From NCBI RefSeq assembly GCF_000196615.1, contig NC_014306.1, positions 4,464,001 to 4,528,000 of the forward strand: a stretch of 64,000 nt of DNA. The letters are read 5' to 3'. A model generated the notes under the pieces. The model did no database searches. It was not told the DNA's origin and saw only the letters and a list, made by a program, of their open reading frames with translations. Both the position numbers and the translations under genes were made by a program. Positions 49,701-58,547 of the stretch are shown in pieces. This DNA is from Erwinia billingiae Eb661 (GTDB lineage: Bacteria; Pseudomonadota; Gammaproteobacteria; Enterobacterales; Enterobacteriaceae). How positions within the stretch are numbered: the first letter of the stretch is position 1; each line of letters opens with the position of its first letter.

Positions 49701-52300
49701 AAAGTGAGATTGTGGCTGGTGGCCTGCAGCTTGCCGCAACCGGCAAAGCGGCTGAGTACCTGTCACGCATCTTCACCTCGGCCCCTTCTCTGCCGCTGAA
49801 CGAAATTCAGCCTGCCAGCGAAATCACCCGCACCTTTGCTTCCGGTGCGATGAGCCACGGTGCGCTGGTTGCGCCGGCTCACGAAGCGGTGGCACACGGC
49901 ACCAACATGGTTGGTGGCATGAGCAACTGTGGTGAGGGTGGCGAGCACTATTCCCGTCACGGCACTATCCGTGCATCACGCATTAAGCAGCTGGCTTCCG
50001 GTCGCTTTGGCGTGTGGGCTGCGTACCTTGCGGACCCGATGCTGGAAGAGCTGGAGATTAAAATCGGTCAGGGCGCGAAACCTGGCGAGGGCGGTCAGCT
50101 GCCTGCGGCGAAAGTCACGGTTGAAATTGCTGCGGCCCGTGGCGGTACGCCTGGCGTGGAGCTGGTTTCCCCTCCTCCGCACCACGACACCTACTCGATT
50201 GAGGATTTGGCGCAGTTGATCCACGACTGCAAGGCAGCTCGCGTGCGCGTCATCGTTAAACTGGTTTCCTCTGAAGGCATTGGCACCATCGCCGTCGGCG
50301 TGGCAAAAGCCGGTGCGGACGTTATCAACGTCGCGGGCAACACCGGTGGTACCGGTGCGGCTTCGGTTACCAGCCTGAAATACACCGGACGCGTGGCGGA
50401 AATCGGCATTGCCGAAGTGCATCAGGCGCTGTGCGCTAACGGCCTGCGTGAAAAAGTTCTGCTTCGCTGCTCCGGCGCGCAGCAAACGGGCAGCGACGTC
50501 GTGAAATCTGCCCTGTTGGGTGGCGACAGCTTCGAATTCGGCACCACCGCGCTGATGATGCTGAAATGCGTGATGGCAAAAAACTGTAACGTGAAATGCC
50601 CGGCCGGCCTGACCACCAATGCCGAAGCTTTTGATGGCGATCCCCGTCAGCTGGCGCAGTACTTTATGAACGTCGCGCATGAAGTGCGTGAGATTCTGGC
50701 GCGCCTTGGCCTGCGTTCGCTGCGTGAAGCGCGCGGTCGCTCTGACCTGCTGCACCTGATGGATCACCCACTGGAAGTCGGCAAGCTGGACTTCCGTGCC
50801 ATGCTGACCGTGGTACCCGAACTGAAAATCGCCCGTCCAGTCTATCTGGAAAAAGATTTCGAGCTGGACAACGGCTGGGTCGATCAGCTGAAACTGGAGC
50901 TGGTCGATCAGGGCCAAACCGATATTCAGTTCGGCAATGGCATCACGCTGAACAACCGCAACAAGAGTGTTGGCGGACAGTTGGCCATCGATATCGAGCG
51001 CCTGTTGAACCACACGCTGGATGCTGCTCAGCTGAGCAAAATCCCTGCAGCATTGCTGGACGATCGCGGACGCCGTTATCTGGCACCCAATACCGTCAAT
51101 ATCTCTACCTCAGGATCGGCCGGTCAGTCCTTCGGCGTATTCTGCAACGACGGTATGCAGCTTAAGCATTACGGCACCTGTAACGATGGCGTTGGTAAAG
51201 GCCAGTGCGGTGGCGAAATTGTGGTGATGTCGCCTGGCGGCGGCTCGCAGGATGCTGAAGGCAACGTGTTGATCGGTAACTTCGCGCTGTTTGGTGCTAC
51301 CGGTGGACGCCTGTTTGTCCAGGGCCAGGCGGGTGACCGCTTCGCAGTCCGTAACTCCGGCGCAACGGCCGTGGTTGAAGGCGTTGGCGATTTCTGCTGT
51401 GAATATATGACCAATGGCGCGATCCTGAACCTGGGCACTTACGGCACCGGTTTCGGTAACGGCATGAGCGGTGGCTTTGCTTACCAGTACGACCCGTACG
51501 GCACGCTGGCAGGTTCAGCAGCCGGAGACTCCGTGCTGTTTGGCTGCATCGCTGACGACAATGAAATGGCGCGCGTGCACAAGGACGCGGTGCTGACGAT
51601 GCTGAACTGGCATCTGGAAGCGACCCATTCACCTCGTGCGGCCTGGCTGCTTGAGCACTGGGAAACCGAGTGCCAGCACTTTGTCTTTGTGATGCCGCGC
51701 TCCCTGCTGTTGTACCAGGAAAGCACCGAGATCCTGAAGGCCAAGACCCGTAAGGATCTGCTGGAAGAGCTTTCAACCGCGCTGGCAAGCCATCAGGTTG
51801 CCAAGTTCAAAGCGGCCTGGCGCAGCAAGAAAACGATTGCCAATGGGGTGGTACCTGAATACGGTGCAACTGACACGCAAGATATGTTTGTGCTGCTGAA
51901 CAACTATACCGTGCTCAGCTTTGCACAGCAGCTGGCACTCTCCCGCCTGCCGAAAGGCACGCCGGTAGAAGATGCCGCGGTAGAAAAAGCCGTACGTAAC
52001 CTGTTAATGACAGAGGACTTCGCACTGATCAGTAAGCTGCAGCGTCACGCACGTTCAGCAATTGAAAATTACAGTGATGATGAACTGGCCTGCCTGATTG
52101 CAGCCAAACGTATGGCCGACTACAAGGCTGCCCTGACGCAACGTAACATCCGCTCGATGGACAGCCTGGCGACTTATGGTTGGATCATTTATCAGGATGC
52201 GCGTAACAGAGAAGTGCTGGGCGGACTGCCTGACTTCGAAGAGCTGTTTGCTCGCGCCGCACTGCCTGAAATCGCTGCAGCCGTCGGGAAATTATCCTGA
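46769..52300 (+). CDS. gltB: Extended glutamate synthase large-subunit-like protein
   Basis: GltB-like protein of 1843 residues against about 1486 in E. coli. Domains in order: class II glutaminase with nucleophile Cys21 after a 20-residue propeptide (DSCGVGF; then HRGGMSAEG, HNGELNTDRKNR); central domain (residues about 450-760); an extra segment of about 110 residues near 904-1015; the FMN barrel (about 1016-1385: SGAMSHGAL, CGEGGEHYSRHG, SPPPHHDTYSIEDLAQ, NTGGTGAASV); the GXGXG beta-helix (about 1440-1600); and a C-terminal extension of about 190 residues with no counterpart in E. coli GltB. The iron-sulfur cysteines are Cys1267, 1273 and 1277 (CX5CX3C; canonical GltB has CX5CX4C), and the usual DGG before the cluster is replaced by SGA. 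Glutamine-dependent glutamate synthesis is the likely role, but a different amide acceptor cannot be excluded. Followed after 66 nt by a diflavin reductase instead of gltD. Confidence 0.85.
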   Translation: MSNTKPFPYGLYDPSRDSDSCGVGFLTRKDGEQTHEILQMAHSALCTVPHRGGMSAEGVGDGAGVNVDISLHFFRKITGQQLEAGRFGVGNFFVPKDVELRANAERLVEDTLAAYGLPVLLKRDLPLDGSVLRPAALSFQLPIVQWVFTAPQDVDTQNEFEKRIYRALLDIEARAFTESQFGGLYPLSLSSRTQVLKARLNSNEVIPYFKDLTDPDHQVRGLFFHTRFSTNTDPHTTMAQPFRLMAHNGELNTDRKNRIAESALALARGKKIVRPKGQSDSSRLDQSIQSRLMEDNLDLINAVVSMMPPAWENDLTLSTEVRAMLEYFSLYEEKNDGPAALIFGNGEVIGARLDRLGLRPLRSVETAEYIGAMSEAGQIAFPPESVLRRGRIEAGGMLYYDHSEKRSYTTLEALEKLAAEKDYPALVEQARVMLEELPVVPAEEQGSPLRYSGDLKTYQRFVAYYYNQESFKFMMDPMLNTGAEKISAMGYGNAINGLSDHEGGMAHYFSQRFAQVTNPPLDSIREVDGMTLRVALGAKPHLGRSKGRQIIVPTPILTHLDMLQLREQNVAPYARFDMLYIPVVGTEPQNRIDNANALEKAIDDLAQQVVDFAREQGGIAVLTDRHISSTRAGIPMLLMVSAINQRLVQEGLRLDVSLVVESGQSISSHHIAATLGFGASAVYPLGVQMRAEEKYGEGEEGNKAFKRYAKAAEKALMKTMGKVGLCTVESYSCGEFFEPNFLNTDDPVLRKYFPNIKTPVGGAGFATIAQMAVDWHQSALKIQGESEVPLLGLFKERAEGAGHSYGTIAVRTFIDMTEQPIRFADKPRDEDQFIRLLTLAKLDNAFNIKPSAFADTSFERIPNDVIDNFTITPDYREFSSLMLQERKRRPAALRDILTFPADLTHVDSQAEFARKLGRYSLTNNGFATRGLACEATEGREGHFTLRLTESIVGLKPENERLAALFSALKTRFTDEIGESEIVAGGLQLAATGKAAEYLSRIFTSAPSLPLNEIQPASEITRTFASGAMSHGALVAPAHEAVAHGTNMVGGMSNCGEGGEHYSRHGTIRASRIKQLASGRFGVWAAYLADPMLEELEIKIGQGAKPGEGGQLPAAKVTVEIAAARGGTPGVELVSPPPHHDTYSIEDLAQLIHDCKAARVRVIVKLVSSEGIGTIAVGVAKAGADVINVAGNTGGTGAASVTSLKYTGRVAEIGIAEVHQALCANGLREKVLLRCSGAQQTGSDVVKSALLGGDSFEFGTTALMMLKCVMAKNCNVKCPAGLTTNAEAFDGDPRQLAQYFMNVAHEVREILARLGLRSLREARGRSDLLHLMDHPLEVGKLDFRAMLTVVPELKIARPVYLEKDFELDNGWVDQLKLELVDQGQTDIQFGNGITLNNRNKSVGGQLAIDIERLLNHTLDAAQLSKIPAALLDDRGRRYLAPNTVNISTSGSAGQSFGVFCNDGMQLKHYGTCNDGVGKGQCGGEIVVMSPGGGSQDAEGNVLIGNFALFGATGGRLFVQGQAGDRFAVRNSGATAVVEGVGDFCCEYMTNGAILNLGTYGTGFGNGMSGGFAYQYDPYGTLAGSAAGDSVLFGCIADDNEMARVHKDAVLTMLNWHLEATHSPRAAWLLEHWETECQHFVFVMPRSLLLYQESTEILKAKTRKDLLEELSTALASHQVAKFKAAWRSKKTIANGVVPEYGATDTQDMFVLLNNYTVLSFAQQLALSRLPKGTPVEDAAVEKAVRNLLMTEDFALISKLQRHARSAIENYSDDELACLIAAKRMADYKAALTQRNIRSMDSLATYGWIIYQDARNREVLGGLPDFEELFARAALPEIAAAVGKLS

Positions 52301-52366
52301 CGGTTTACCGGACTGAATGTGACTATCTACTGAACACGACGAAACGGGATTGAGTACAGATAACCC

Positions 52367-54124
52367 ATGAAAATTCCTTACATTCCTGAAGACGCGCCAT
52401 TCAATGGCGACCAGAAATACTGGCTGGCGGGGTTTCTCGCCGGGCTACACTCACGCCTGCTAGTACTGGAAGACAGCAAGCAGGTTGCCAGCGGTACCAG
52501 TTCTGCGGCAACCACGCAGTTGCATATCCTGTTTGGCTCGCAGACCGGTAATGCCGAAGCGCTGGCACAGAGCGCAGCGAAAGCTGCCCGTGCTCAGGGT
52601 CTGGTGCCTGTGGTGCAGGGCCTGGGCGAAGTGGATATCGACGTGTTCGCGACCATGCGTCACGTGCTGGTGATCACCTCAACCTACGGCGAAGGCGAAA
52701 TGCCTGACAACGCCCAGCTGTTCTGGCAGGCCATTTCTGCCAGCACCGCCCCGCGTCTGGAGCAGATGCACTTTGCCGTACTGGCTATCGGTGATACCGG
52801 CTATGATGGCTTCTGCCAGGCCGGTAAATTCATCGATATGCGCCTTGAGCAGCTCGGCGCGAAACGCGTCAGCGACCGTATTGATTGCGACATTGATTAC
52901 GAAGAGCCTTCTAATCAGTGGATCTCTACCTCTATGCCACAGTTTGCTGCCAGTGCCGGCAGTAGCGGTACCGCGCTGGAGAATCTACCGGAAGCCCCGG
53001 TGATCCCTGGCAGCAACAAGCAGAATCCTTATGCCGCAGCACTGATCACCAATAAGCGTCTTTCTGGTGATGAATCAGGCAAAGATATCCGTCACTTCGA
53101 ATTCGATTTGACCGACAGCGGGCTGAAGTACGAAGCCGGCGATGCGCTGGGCGTGATCCCGGTCAATGACCCTTCGCTGGTAAAACTGCTGCTGACTCAG
53201 CTGAACTCGGATTACGATACGCCGGTTTCAGGCTTCGACAGAACGCTGGGCGACCTGCTGACCTATCAGTTTGAGATCTCTGAGCCTTCGCGTAAGCTGA
53301 TTGAATGGGTTGGCCAGAACACCACTAACCAGGAACTGCGCCACGTTCTGCAGCATGACGACAAGGACGCGCTTGGCGTCTGGTTGTGGGGCAAAGACAC
53401 GCTGGACCTGCTGCAACTTGAGCTGACCCGCTCGCTGAGCATTCCAGAGTTCGTTGCGCTGCTGCGCCCATTACAGCACCGTGCTTACTCCATCTCTTCA
53501 AGTTCGAAGGCGTACCCAAATCAGGTTCACCTGACTATCGCCACGCTGCGTTACCACAGCACTGGCCGCCCACGTAGCGGCGTATGCTCTGCTTACCTGG
53601 CGGAGCGTGTCGGTCGCGGTGAAAAACCGGCTATCTTTATTTCGCCGAACAAAGCGTTCCGCGTGCCGGCGAACAACGATGCGCCATTGATTATGATTGG
53701 TCCGGGGACCGGTATCGCGCCATTCCGCGCCTTCCTGCAGGAACGTCAGGCTGCCAGCGCGAAAGGCAAAAACTGGCTGTTCTTTGGTGACCAGCATCAG
53801 GAACACGACTTTATCTATAAAGACGAATTGCTGGGCTGGCAGGAAAGCGGCTTACTGACGCGTCTGGATTTGGCCTTCTCCCGCGACCAGTCGAAGAAAA
53901 TCTACGTACAGAGTCGCATGCTTGAGCAAGGTGCAGAGCTGTTTGCCTGGCTGGAACAAGGCGCCTACTTCTACGTCTGTGGTGATGCATCACGCATGGC
54001 GAAGGACGTGGATAAAGCCTTGTATGAGGTGATTACTCAGTTCGGTGGGATGTCTGTAGAGCGCGCGGCCGACTATGTTGACCAGCTCAAAAAAGAAAAA
54101 CGTTACCTGCGAGATGTTTACTAA
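52367..54124 (+). CDS. CysJ-like NADPH diflavin reductase in place of gltD
   Basis: 585-residue flavoprotein resembling the sulfite reductase alpha subunit CysJ (599 residues in E. coli). An N-terminal segment (PFNGDQKYWLAGFLAGL), a flavodoxin-like FMN domain (about 52-195: GSQTGNAEA, STYGEGEMPDNA, IGDTGYDGFCQAG), an FAD domain with RAYSISSSS near 374, and an NADP-binding domain (GPGTGIAPFRAFLQE near 445, YVCGDASRMAKDV) ending RYLRDVY as CysJ does. No cysI or cysH is nearby. The gene follows the GltB-like gene by 66 nt, same strand, with a terminator after it, so they form a two-gene operon. I infer that it supplies electrons from NADPH to the GltB-like protein. It may instead be a displaced CysJ. 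Shine-Dalgarno is weak. Confidence 0.85.
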   Translation: MKIPYIPEDAPFNGDQKYWLAGFLAGLHSRLLVLEDSKQVASGTSSAATTQLHILFGSQTGNAEALAQSAAKAARAQGLVPVVQGLGEVDIDVFATMRHVLVITSTYGEGEMPDNAQLFWQAISASTAPRLEQMHFAVLAIGDTGYDGFCQAGKFIDMRLEQLGAKRVSDRIDCDIDYEEPSNQWISTSMPQFAASAGSSGTALENLPEAPVIPGSNKQNPYAAALITNKRLSGDESGKDIRHFEFDLTDSGLKYEAGDALGVIPVNDPSLVKLLLTQLNSDYDTPVSGFDRTLGDLLTYQFEISEPSRKLIEWVGQNTTNQELRHVLQHDDKDALGVWLWGKDTLDLLQLELTRSLSIPEFVALLRPLQHRAYSISSSSKAYPNQVHLTIATLRYHSTGRPRSGVCSAYLAERVGRGEKPAIFISPNKAFRVPANNDAPLIMIGPGTGIAPFRAFLQERQAASAKGKNWLFFGDQHQEHDFIYKDELLGWQESGLLTRLDLAFSRDQSKKIYVQSRMLEQGAELFAWLEQGAYFYVCGDASRMAKDVDKALYEVITQFGGMSVERAADYVDQLKKEKRYLRDVY

Positions 54125-54134
54125 TCTCAGCGAT

Positions 54135-54163
54135 AAAAAAACGGGCCGAAAGGCCCGTTTTTT
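54135..54163. terminator. Terminator between the diflavin reductase gene and sspB
   Basis: AAAACGGGCC / GGCCCGTTTTTT hairpin with a four-base loop, T-rich on both strands. It ends the gltB-reductase operon and reaches the sspB stop codon. Confidence 0.8.
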
Positions 54164-54662
54164 ATTTCACGACGCGTAACGCCGGTCGACCACCGCGCGG
54201 TGGCGGGTCGTTGTCCGGATTGTCATCATCGTTCTGCACGCTGTCATCCGGGCGATCGCCGTCGATAACAGACATCACCGTTTCTGGCGTGTCGTTCTGC
54301 TCTGAATCCGGGTTATATTCCCCGGCTTCTTCGTAAACCGGCTCAGGCTCAAACATCGTACCTGCACCGTTTTCACGTGCATAAATAGCCATCACTGCCG
54401 CCAGAGGAACCGTAACCTGACGAGGCACGCCGCCAAAGCGGGCGTTGAAAGTCACCTCATCATTACCCAGTTCCAGGTTGCCGACCGCACGCGGAGCGAT
54501 GTTCAGAACGATCTGACCATCACGCGCATACTCAAGAGGCACCATCACACCTGGCAGATTGATATCCACGACCAGGTGCGGGGTTAGCTGGTTGTCCAGC
54601 AGCCAGTCATAGAACGCCCGCAGAAGGTACGGGCGACGAGCGGTAAGTTGCGACATTTCCAT
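54162..54662 (-). CDS. sspB: ClpXP protease specificity-enhancing factor SspB
   Basis: Adaptor that binds ssrA tags and delivers them to ClpXP. The 166-residue protein has the conserved Sm-like domain (RRPYLLRAFYDWLLDNQLTP, NIAPRAVGNLELGNDEV), an acidic flexible linker, and the C-terminal ClpX-binding tail RGGRPALRVVK. Directly downstream of sspA. Confidence 0.96.
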   Translation of the reverse strand: MEMSQLTARRPYLLRAFYDWLLDNQLTPHLVVDINLPGVMVPLEYARDGQIVLNIAPRAVGNLELGNDEVTFNARFGGVPRQVTVPLAAVMAIYARENGAGTMFEPEPVYEEAGEYNPDSEQNDTPETVMSVIDGDRPDDSVQNDDDNPDNDPPPRGGRPALRVVK

Positions 54663-54667
54663 CGTAA

Positions 54668-55309
54668 TCAGCCCCGTGTTTGCAGGCGCATTTCACGTTC
54701 CGCTTCCGTCAGGGAAGCCAGGAAGGAATCACGCTCGAAGACACGCGTCATATAGCCTTTCAGCTCTTTAGAACCTGCGCCGACCAGCTCAATGCCCATC
54801 TGCGGCAAACGCCACAGCAGCGGTGCCAGGTAGCAATCAACCAGGCTGAACTCTTCGCTCATAAAGAACGGGGTACGGGCAAACAGAGGGGCGATCGCCA
54901 GCAGCTCTTCACGCAGCTGCTTACGCGCGGCTTCTGCTTCCTGCGCCGTGCCGCTCTCGACCTTACGCATCAGGCTGTACCAGTCTTGCTCCACGCGGTG
55001 CATCATCAGACGGCTTTCTCCACGGGCAACCGGGTAAACCGGCATCAATGGTGGATGCGGGAAGCGCTCATCAAGGTATTCCATGATGATACGGGATTCG
55101 TACAACGTCAGTTCACGATCAACCAGCGTTGGGACGGTACGGTACGGATTGAGGTCAATCAGATCCTGGGGCAGGCTATCCATTTCTACCTGCTCGATCT
55201 CTACGCTAACACCCTTCTCCGCCAGCACGATACGAACCTGGTGGCTAAAAATGTCAGTAGGACCAGAAAACAGCGTCATTACCGAACGTTTGTTGGCAGC
55301 GACAGCCAT
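54668..55309 (-). CDS. sspA: Stringent starvation protein A
   Basis: RNA polymerase-associated protein with a glutathione S-transferase fold that is needed in stationary phase and acid tolerance. The 213-residue product (E. coli 212) has the conserved surface motif PHPP (RFPHPPLMPVYP) important for its role. Start at 55309 with MAVAANKRSVMTLFS; forty codons of upstream open frame are not conserved. Operon with sspB. Confidence 0.96.
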   Translation of the reverse strand: MAVAANKRSVMTLFSGPTDIFSHQVRIVLAEKGVSVEIEQVEMDSLPQDLIDLNPYRTVPTLVDRELTLYESRIIMEYLDERFPHPPLMPVYPVARGESRLMMHRVEQDWYSLMRKVESGTAQEAEAARKQLREELLAIAPLFARTPFFMSEEFSLVDCYLAPLLWRLPQMGIELVGAGSKELKGYMTRVFERDSFLASLTEAEREMRLQTRG

Positions 55310-55570
55310 GTAAACCTCCAAGTTTATCCAGAAAATTACTGCGCAAGCCCGCCAGGTGGCGACTAACCTGCTTAATAGAGTGCCATTAGCATGATGTGAA
55401 GCCGAACCAGCATCCACTGAGGATTTCATGCATCAATGCTCTGCTAATGCGCGCAAAGTGACACACAGTTTACCAGATTTTAGACAGCTTGTGGGGGCGG
55501 GAACGCGGATTTGACGGGAAAAGGGTAAACCCCGTCGCGATTTCCATCATTATGCCGATGGCGGAAAAGA

Positions 55571-55599
55571 AAAAACCCGGTGCAAGCACCGGGTTTTTC
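55571..55599 (-). terminator. Intrinsic terminator after rpsI
   Basis: AAAACCCGGTGC / GCACCGGGTTTT hairpin with a two-base loop and T-run on the minus strand, about 30 nt past the rpsI stop. Confidence 0.85.
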
Positions 55600-55628
55600 G
55601 ATAATCGACTCTGCCGAGGCAGAATAAA

Positions 55629-56465
<837 letters not shown>

Positions 56466-56710
56466 TTAAAAGCTTACCCAAATTAAGTTACACGTTGGTG
56501 AAATCCCAAACGCTTGAATAAACGGTTGAGGCTCACACGACCATCTTGACCAGCAAGCCCACCCCTTCGGATAGAGTTACTGGAACACAAAGAGTTTTGG
56601 GAAAAAAACCTTTGTTGTAACGTGGGGTCGCAAGATTATAGAGAAGTCGACCACAAAGCGCGACCCTTTTCTTACAATAATTGCACCCCGGTGCCCCGCC
56701 CTGGCTTGCT

Positions 56711-57838
56711 TCAGGGCAAATGCGCCAGCCGGAGGTACTCTTCGCTTTGCATCTCCTGCAAGCGGGAGACGCAGCGTTGGTATTCGAACTTCAGCCGCGC
56801 GCCTTGGTATATCTCAAACAGCGAGGCTTCGGCGGAGACCACTAGCTTAACATGCCGCTCGTAGAACTCATCCACCAATGCCAGAAAACGTCGCGCCTGG
56901 TCCTCCGTTTTGTAGATCATCACCGGCACGTTATACAGCAATACGCTGTGAAAACGGCGCGACAGCTCGATGTAGTCATGTTGACTGCGCCCTTCACCGC
57001 ACAGCGTTTTAAAGTCCATCGCCACCACGCCTTCCGCCATGCCCTGGGTCGGCAGAGAACGGTGATTAATCTCCAGCACCGGTTTGTCGCTGCGCGCGAC
57101 GCCAGCCAGCGCCACGAACATCCGCTCCATCTCTTTGCTGGTGTCGTCATTTAATGGCGTCATCCACAGATGGGCTGAGGTCAGCGTGCGCAAGCGGTAA
57201 TCAATGCCGGCATCCACGTTCATGATTTCGCAATGCTGCTTAATCATTTCAATGGCGGGCAGAAAACGCGCGCGCTGCAGGCCATTGCGATAGAGATCGT
57301 CAGGCGGAATGTTCGAGGTCGCAACCAGCGTAATCCCTCTGGCGAACAGCGCTTCCATCAGCGTGCCCAACAGCATCGCGTCGGTAATGTCTGACACAAA
57401 GAATTCGTCGAAGCACAGCAGGTCGGTTTCGCTTTTGAAACGATCGGCGACAATTTGCAGCGGATCGCTTTGTCCCTGAAGCTCAGTCAGCTCCTGATGG
57501 ACGCGTAACATAAAGCGGTGAAAGTGCAGACGCTGCTTACGCTCTCCAGGAATTGCCTGAAAAAACATATCCATCAGCCAGGTTTTCCCACGGCCGACAC
57601 CGCCCCACATATATAAGCCCCGGGCCGCCGCCGGCGCCTCGGTTTTTCCTTTGCCCATCAGCTTGTTCAACTTGCCAAAAAGTCCTTTCGCAGGCTGGGC
57701 AGAAACCGGCTGAACGCGAGTCAGCGCCTGATAAATTCCGTCAAGGCGCGTCATGGCGTCGAGTTGTACTGCATCAGGCTGGAATTCGCCTTTTTCCAGC
57801 GCCTGCTGGTATCGCGCCAGAGGAGACATCGTTTGCAT
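56711..57838 (-). CDS. zapE: Cell division ATPase ZapE
   Basis: 375-residue P-loop ATPase that binds FtsZ and affects Z-ring constriction under low oxygen and heat. Walker A is GGVGRGKTW near residue 80, Walker B DLLCFDEFFVSD, and the C-terminal EFYERHVKLVVSAE is conserved. Divergent from zapG, upstream of rplM, as in E. coli. Confidence 0.95.
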   Translation of the reverse strand: MQTMSPLARYQQALEKGEFQPDAVQLDAMTRLDGIYQALTRVQPVSAQPAKGLFGKLNKLMGKGKTEAPAAARGLYMWGGVGRGKTWLMDMFFQAIPGERKQRLHFHRFMLRVHQELTELQGQSDPLQIVADRFKSETDLLCFDEFFVSDITDAMLLGTLMEALFARGITLVATSNIPPDDLYRNGLQRARFLPAIEMIKQHCEIMNVDAGIDYRLRTLTSAHLWMTPLNDDTSKEMERMFVALAGVARSDKPVLEINHRSLPTQGMAEGVVAMDFKTLCGEGRSQHDYIELSRRFHSVLLYNVPVMIYKTEDQARRFLALVDEFYERHVKLVVSAEASLFEIYQGARLKFEYQRCVSRLQEMQSEEYLRLAHLP

Positions 57839-58025
57839 AATTTATTCACATTCCCTGAAAAATTCGGTGCGTCAGGTGGTTGATTGTCGAAAAAAAGGCC
57901 GCTATACACTAAGCGATGCAGCCTCAGGATTCCACTTCCATCAGATTAGCGGTTATAGTGGCAGGTAGTGAACTGGCGTTGGCCAGTAGCCCTTACGGAA
58001 CAACGAAGACAACACGGGAGTTATT

Positions 58026-58427
58026 ATGACCTGGGAATACGCGCTTATTGGCTTGGTAGTTGGATTAATCATCGGCGCGGCGGCCATGCGTTTTGGCAAC
58101 AAAAAGCTTCGCGAACAGCGGAGCCAGCAGTACGAACTGGAAAAAACGAAAGCAGAGCTGGCCGACTATCGTGAAGAGCTGACCAGCCACTTTGCACAGA
58201 GTGCTGAATTGCTGGACAACATGGCGCGCGATTACCGCCAGCTGTATCAGCATATGGCGAAAGGGTCTAATGACCTGCTGCCAAACCTGCCGGGTGAGAA
58301 AAACCCGTTTGCTTATCAGCTGACTGAATCAGAAGCGGATAACGATCAGGTCCCGGTTCAGATGCCACGTGACTACCCGGACAGCGCTTCAGGCCTGCTT
58401 CGCGGTGACCGTGCAGCACAGAAATAA
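58026..58427 (+). CDS. zapG: Inner-membrane division/shape protein ZapG (YhcB)
   Basis: 133-residue DUF1043 protein with one N-terminal membrane helix (YALIGLVVGLIIGAAAM) and a long coiled coil (about 25-95), then a flexible tail. Links Z-ring, envelope synthesis and elongation in E. coli. It is followed by a hairpin with a strong T-run. Confidence 0.95.
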   Translation: MTWEYALIGLVVGLIIGAAAMRFGNKKLREQRSQQYELEKTKAELADYREELTSHFAQSAELLDNMARDYRQLYQHMAKGSNDLLPNLPGEKNPFAYQLTESEADNDQVPVQMPRDYPDSASGLLRGDRAAQK

Positions 58428-58440
58428 GCAGAATGATTGA

Positions 58441-58464
58441 AGGGCGCTCAGCGCCCTTTTTTTC
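58441..58464 (+). terminator. Intrinsic terminator after zapG
   Basis: AGGGCGCTCAGCGCCCT hairpin followed by eight T, 13 nt past the zapG stop. Confidence 0.85.
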
Positions 58465-58547
58465 TTTTGCCATAGCAACATCTGCACTCTGAGTTTTAGG
58501 TTAATACCTGAGTTCCCCCCACCTTTTGTAGCGAGAGCGTCTTAGCG

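Noticed and set aside
49976..51013. Minus-strand open frame of 345 codons opposite the GltB-like gene
   Set aside because: Antisense shadow of a GC-rich gene; composition is typical of such shadows and no ribosome site is seen.
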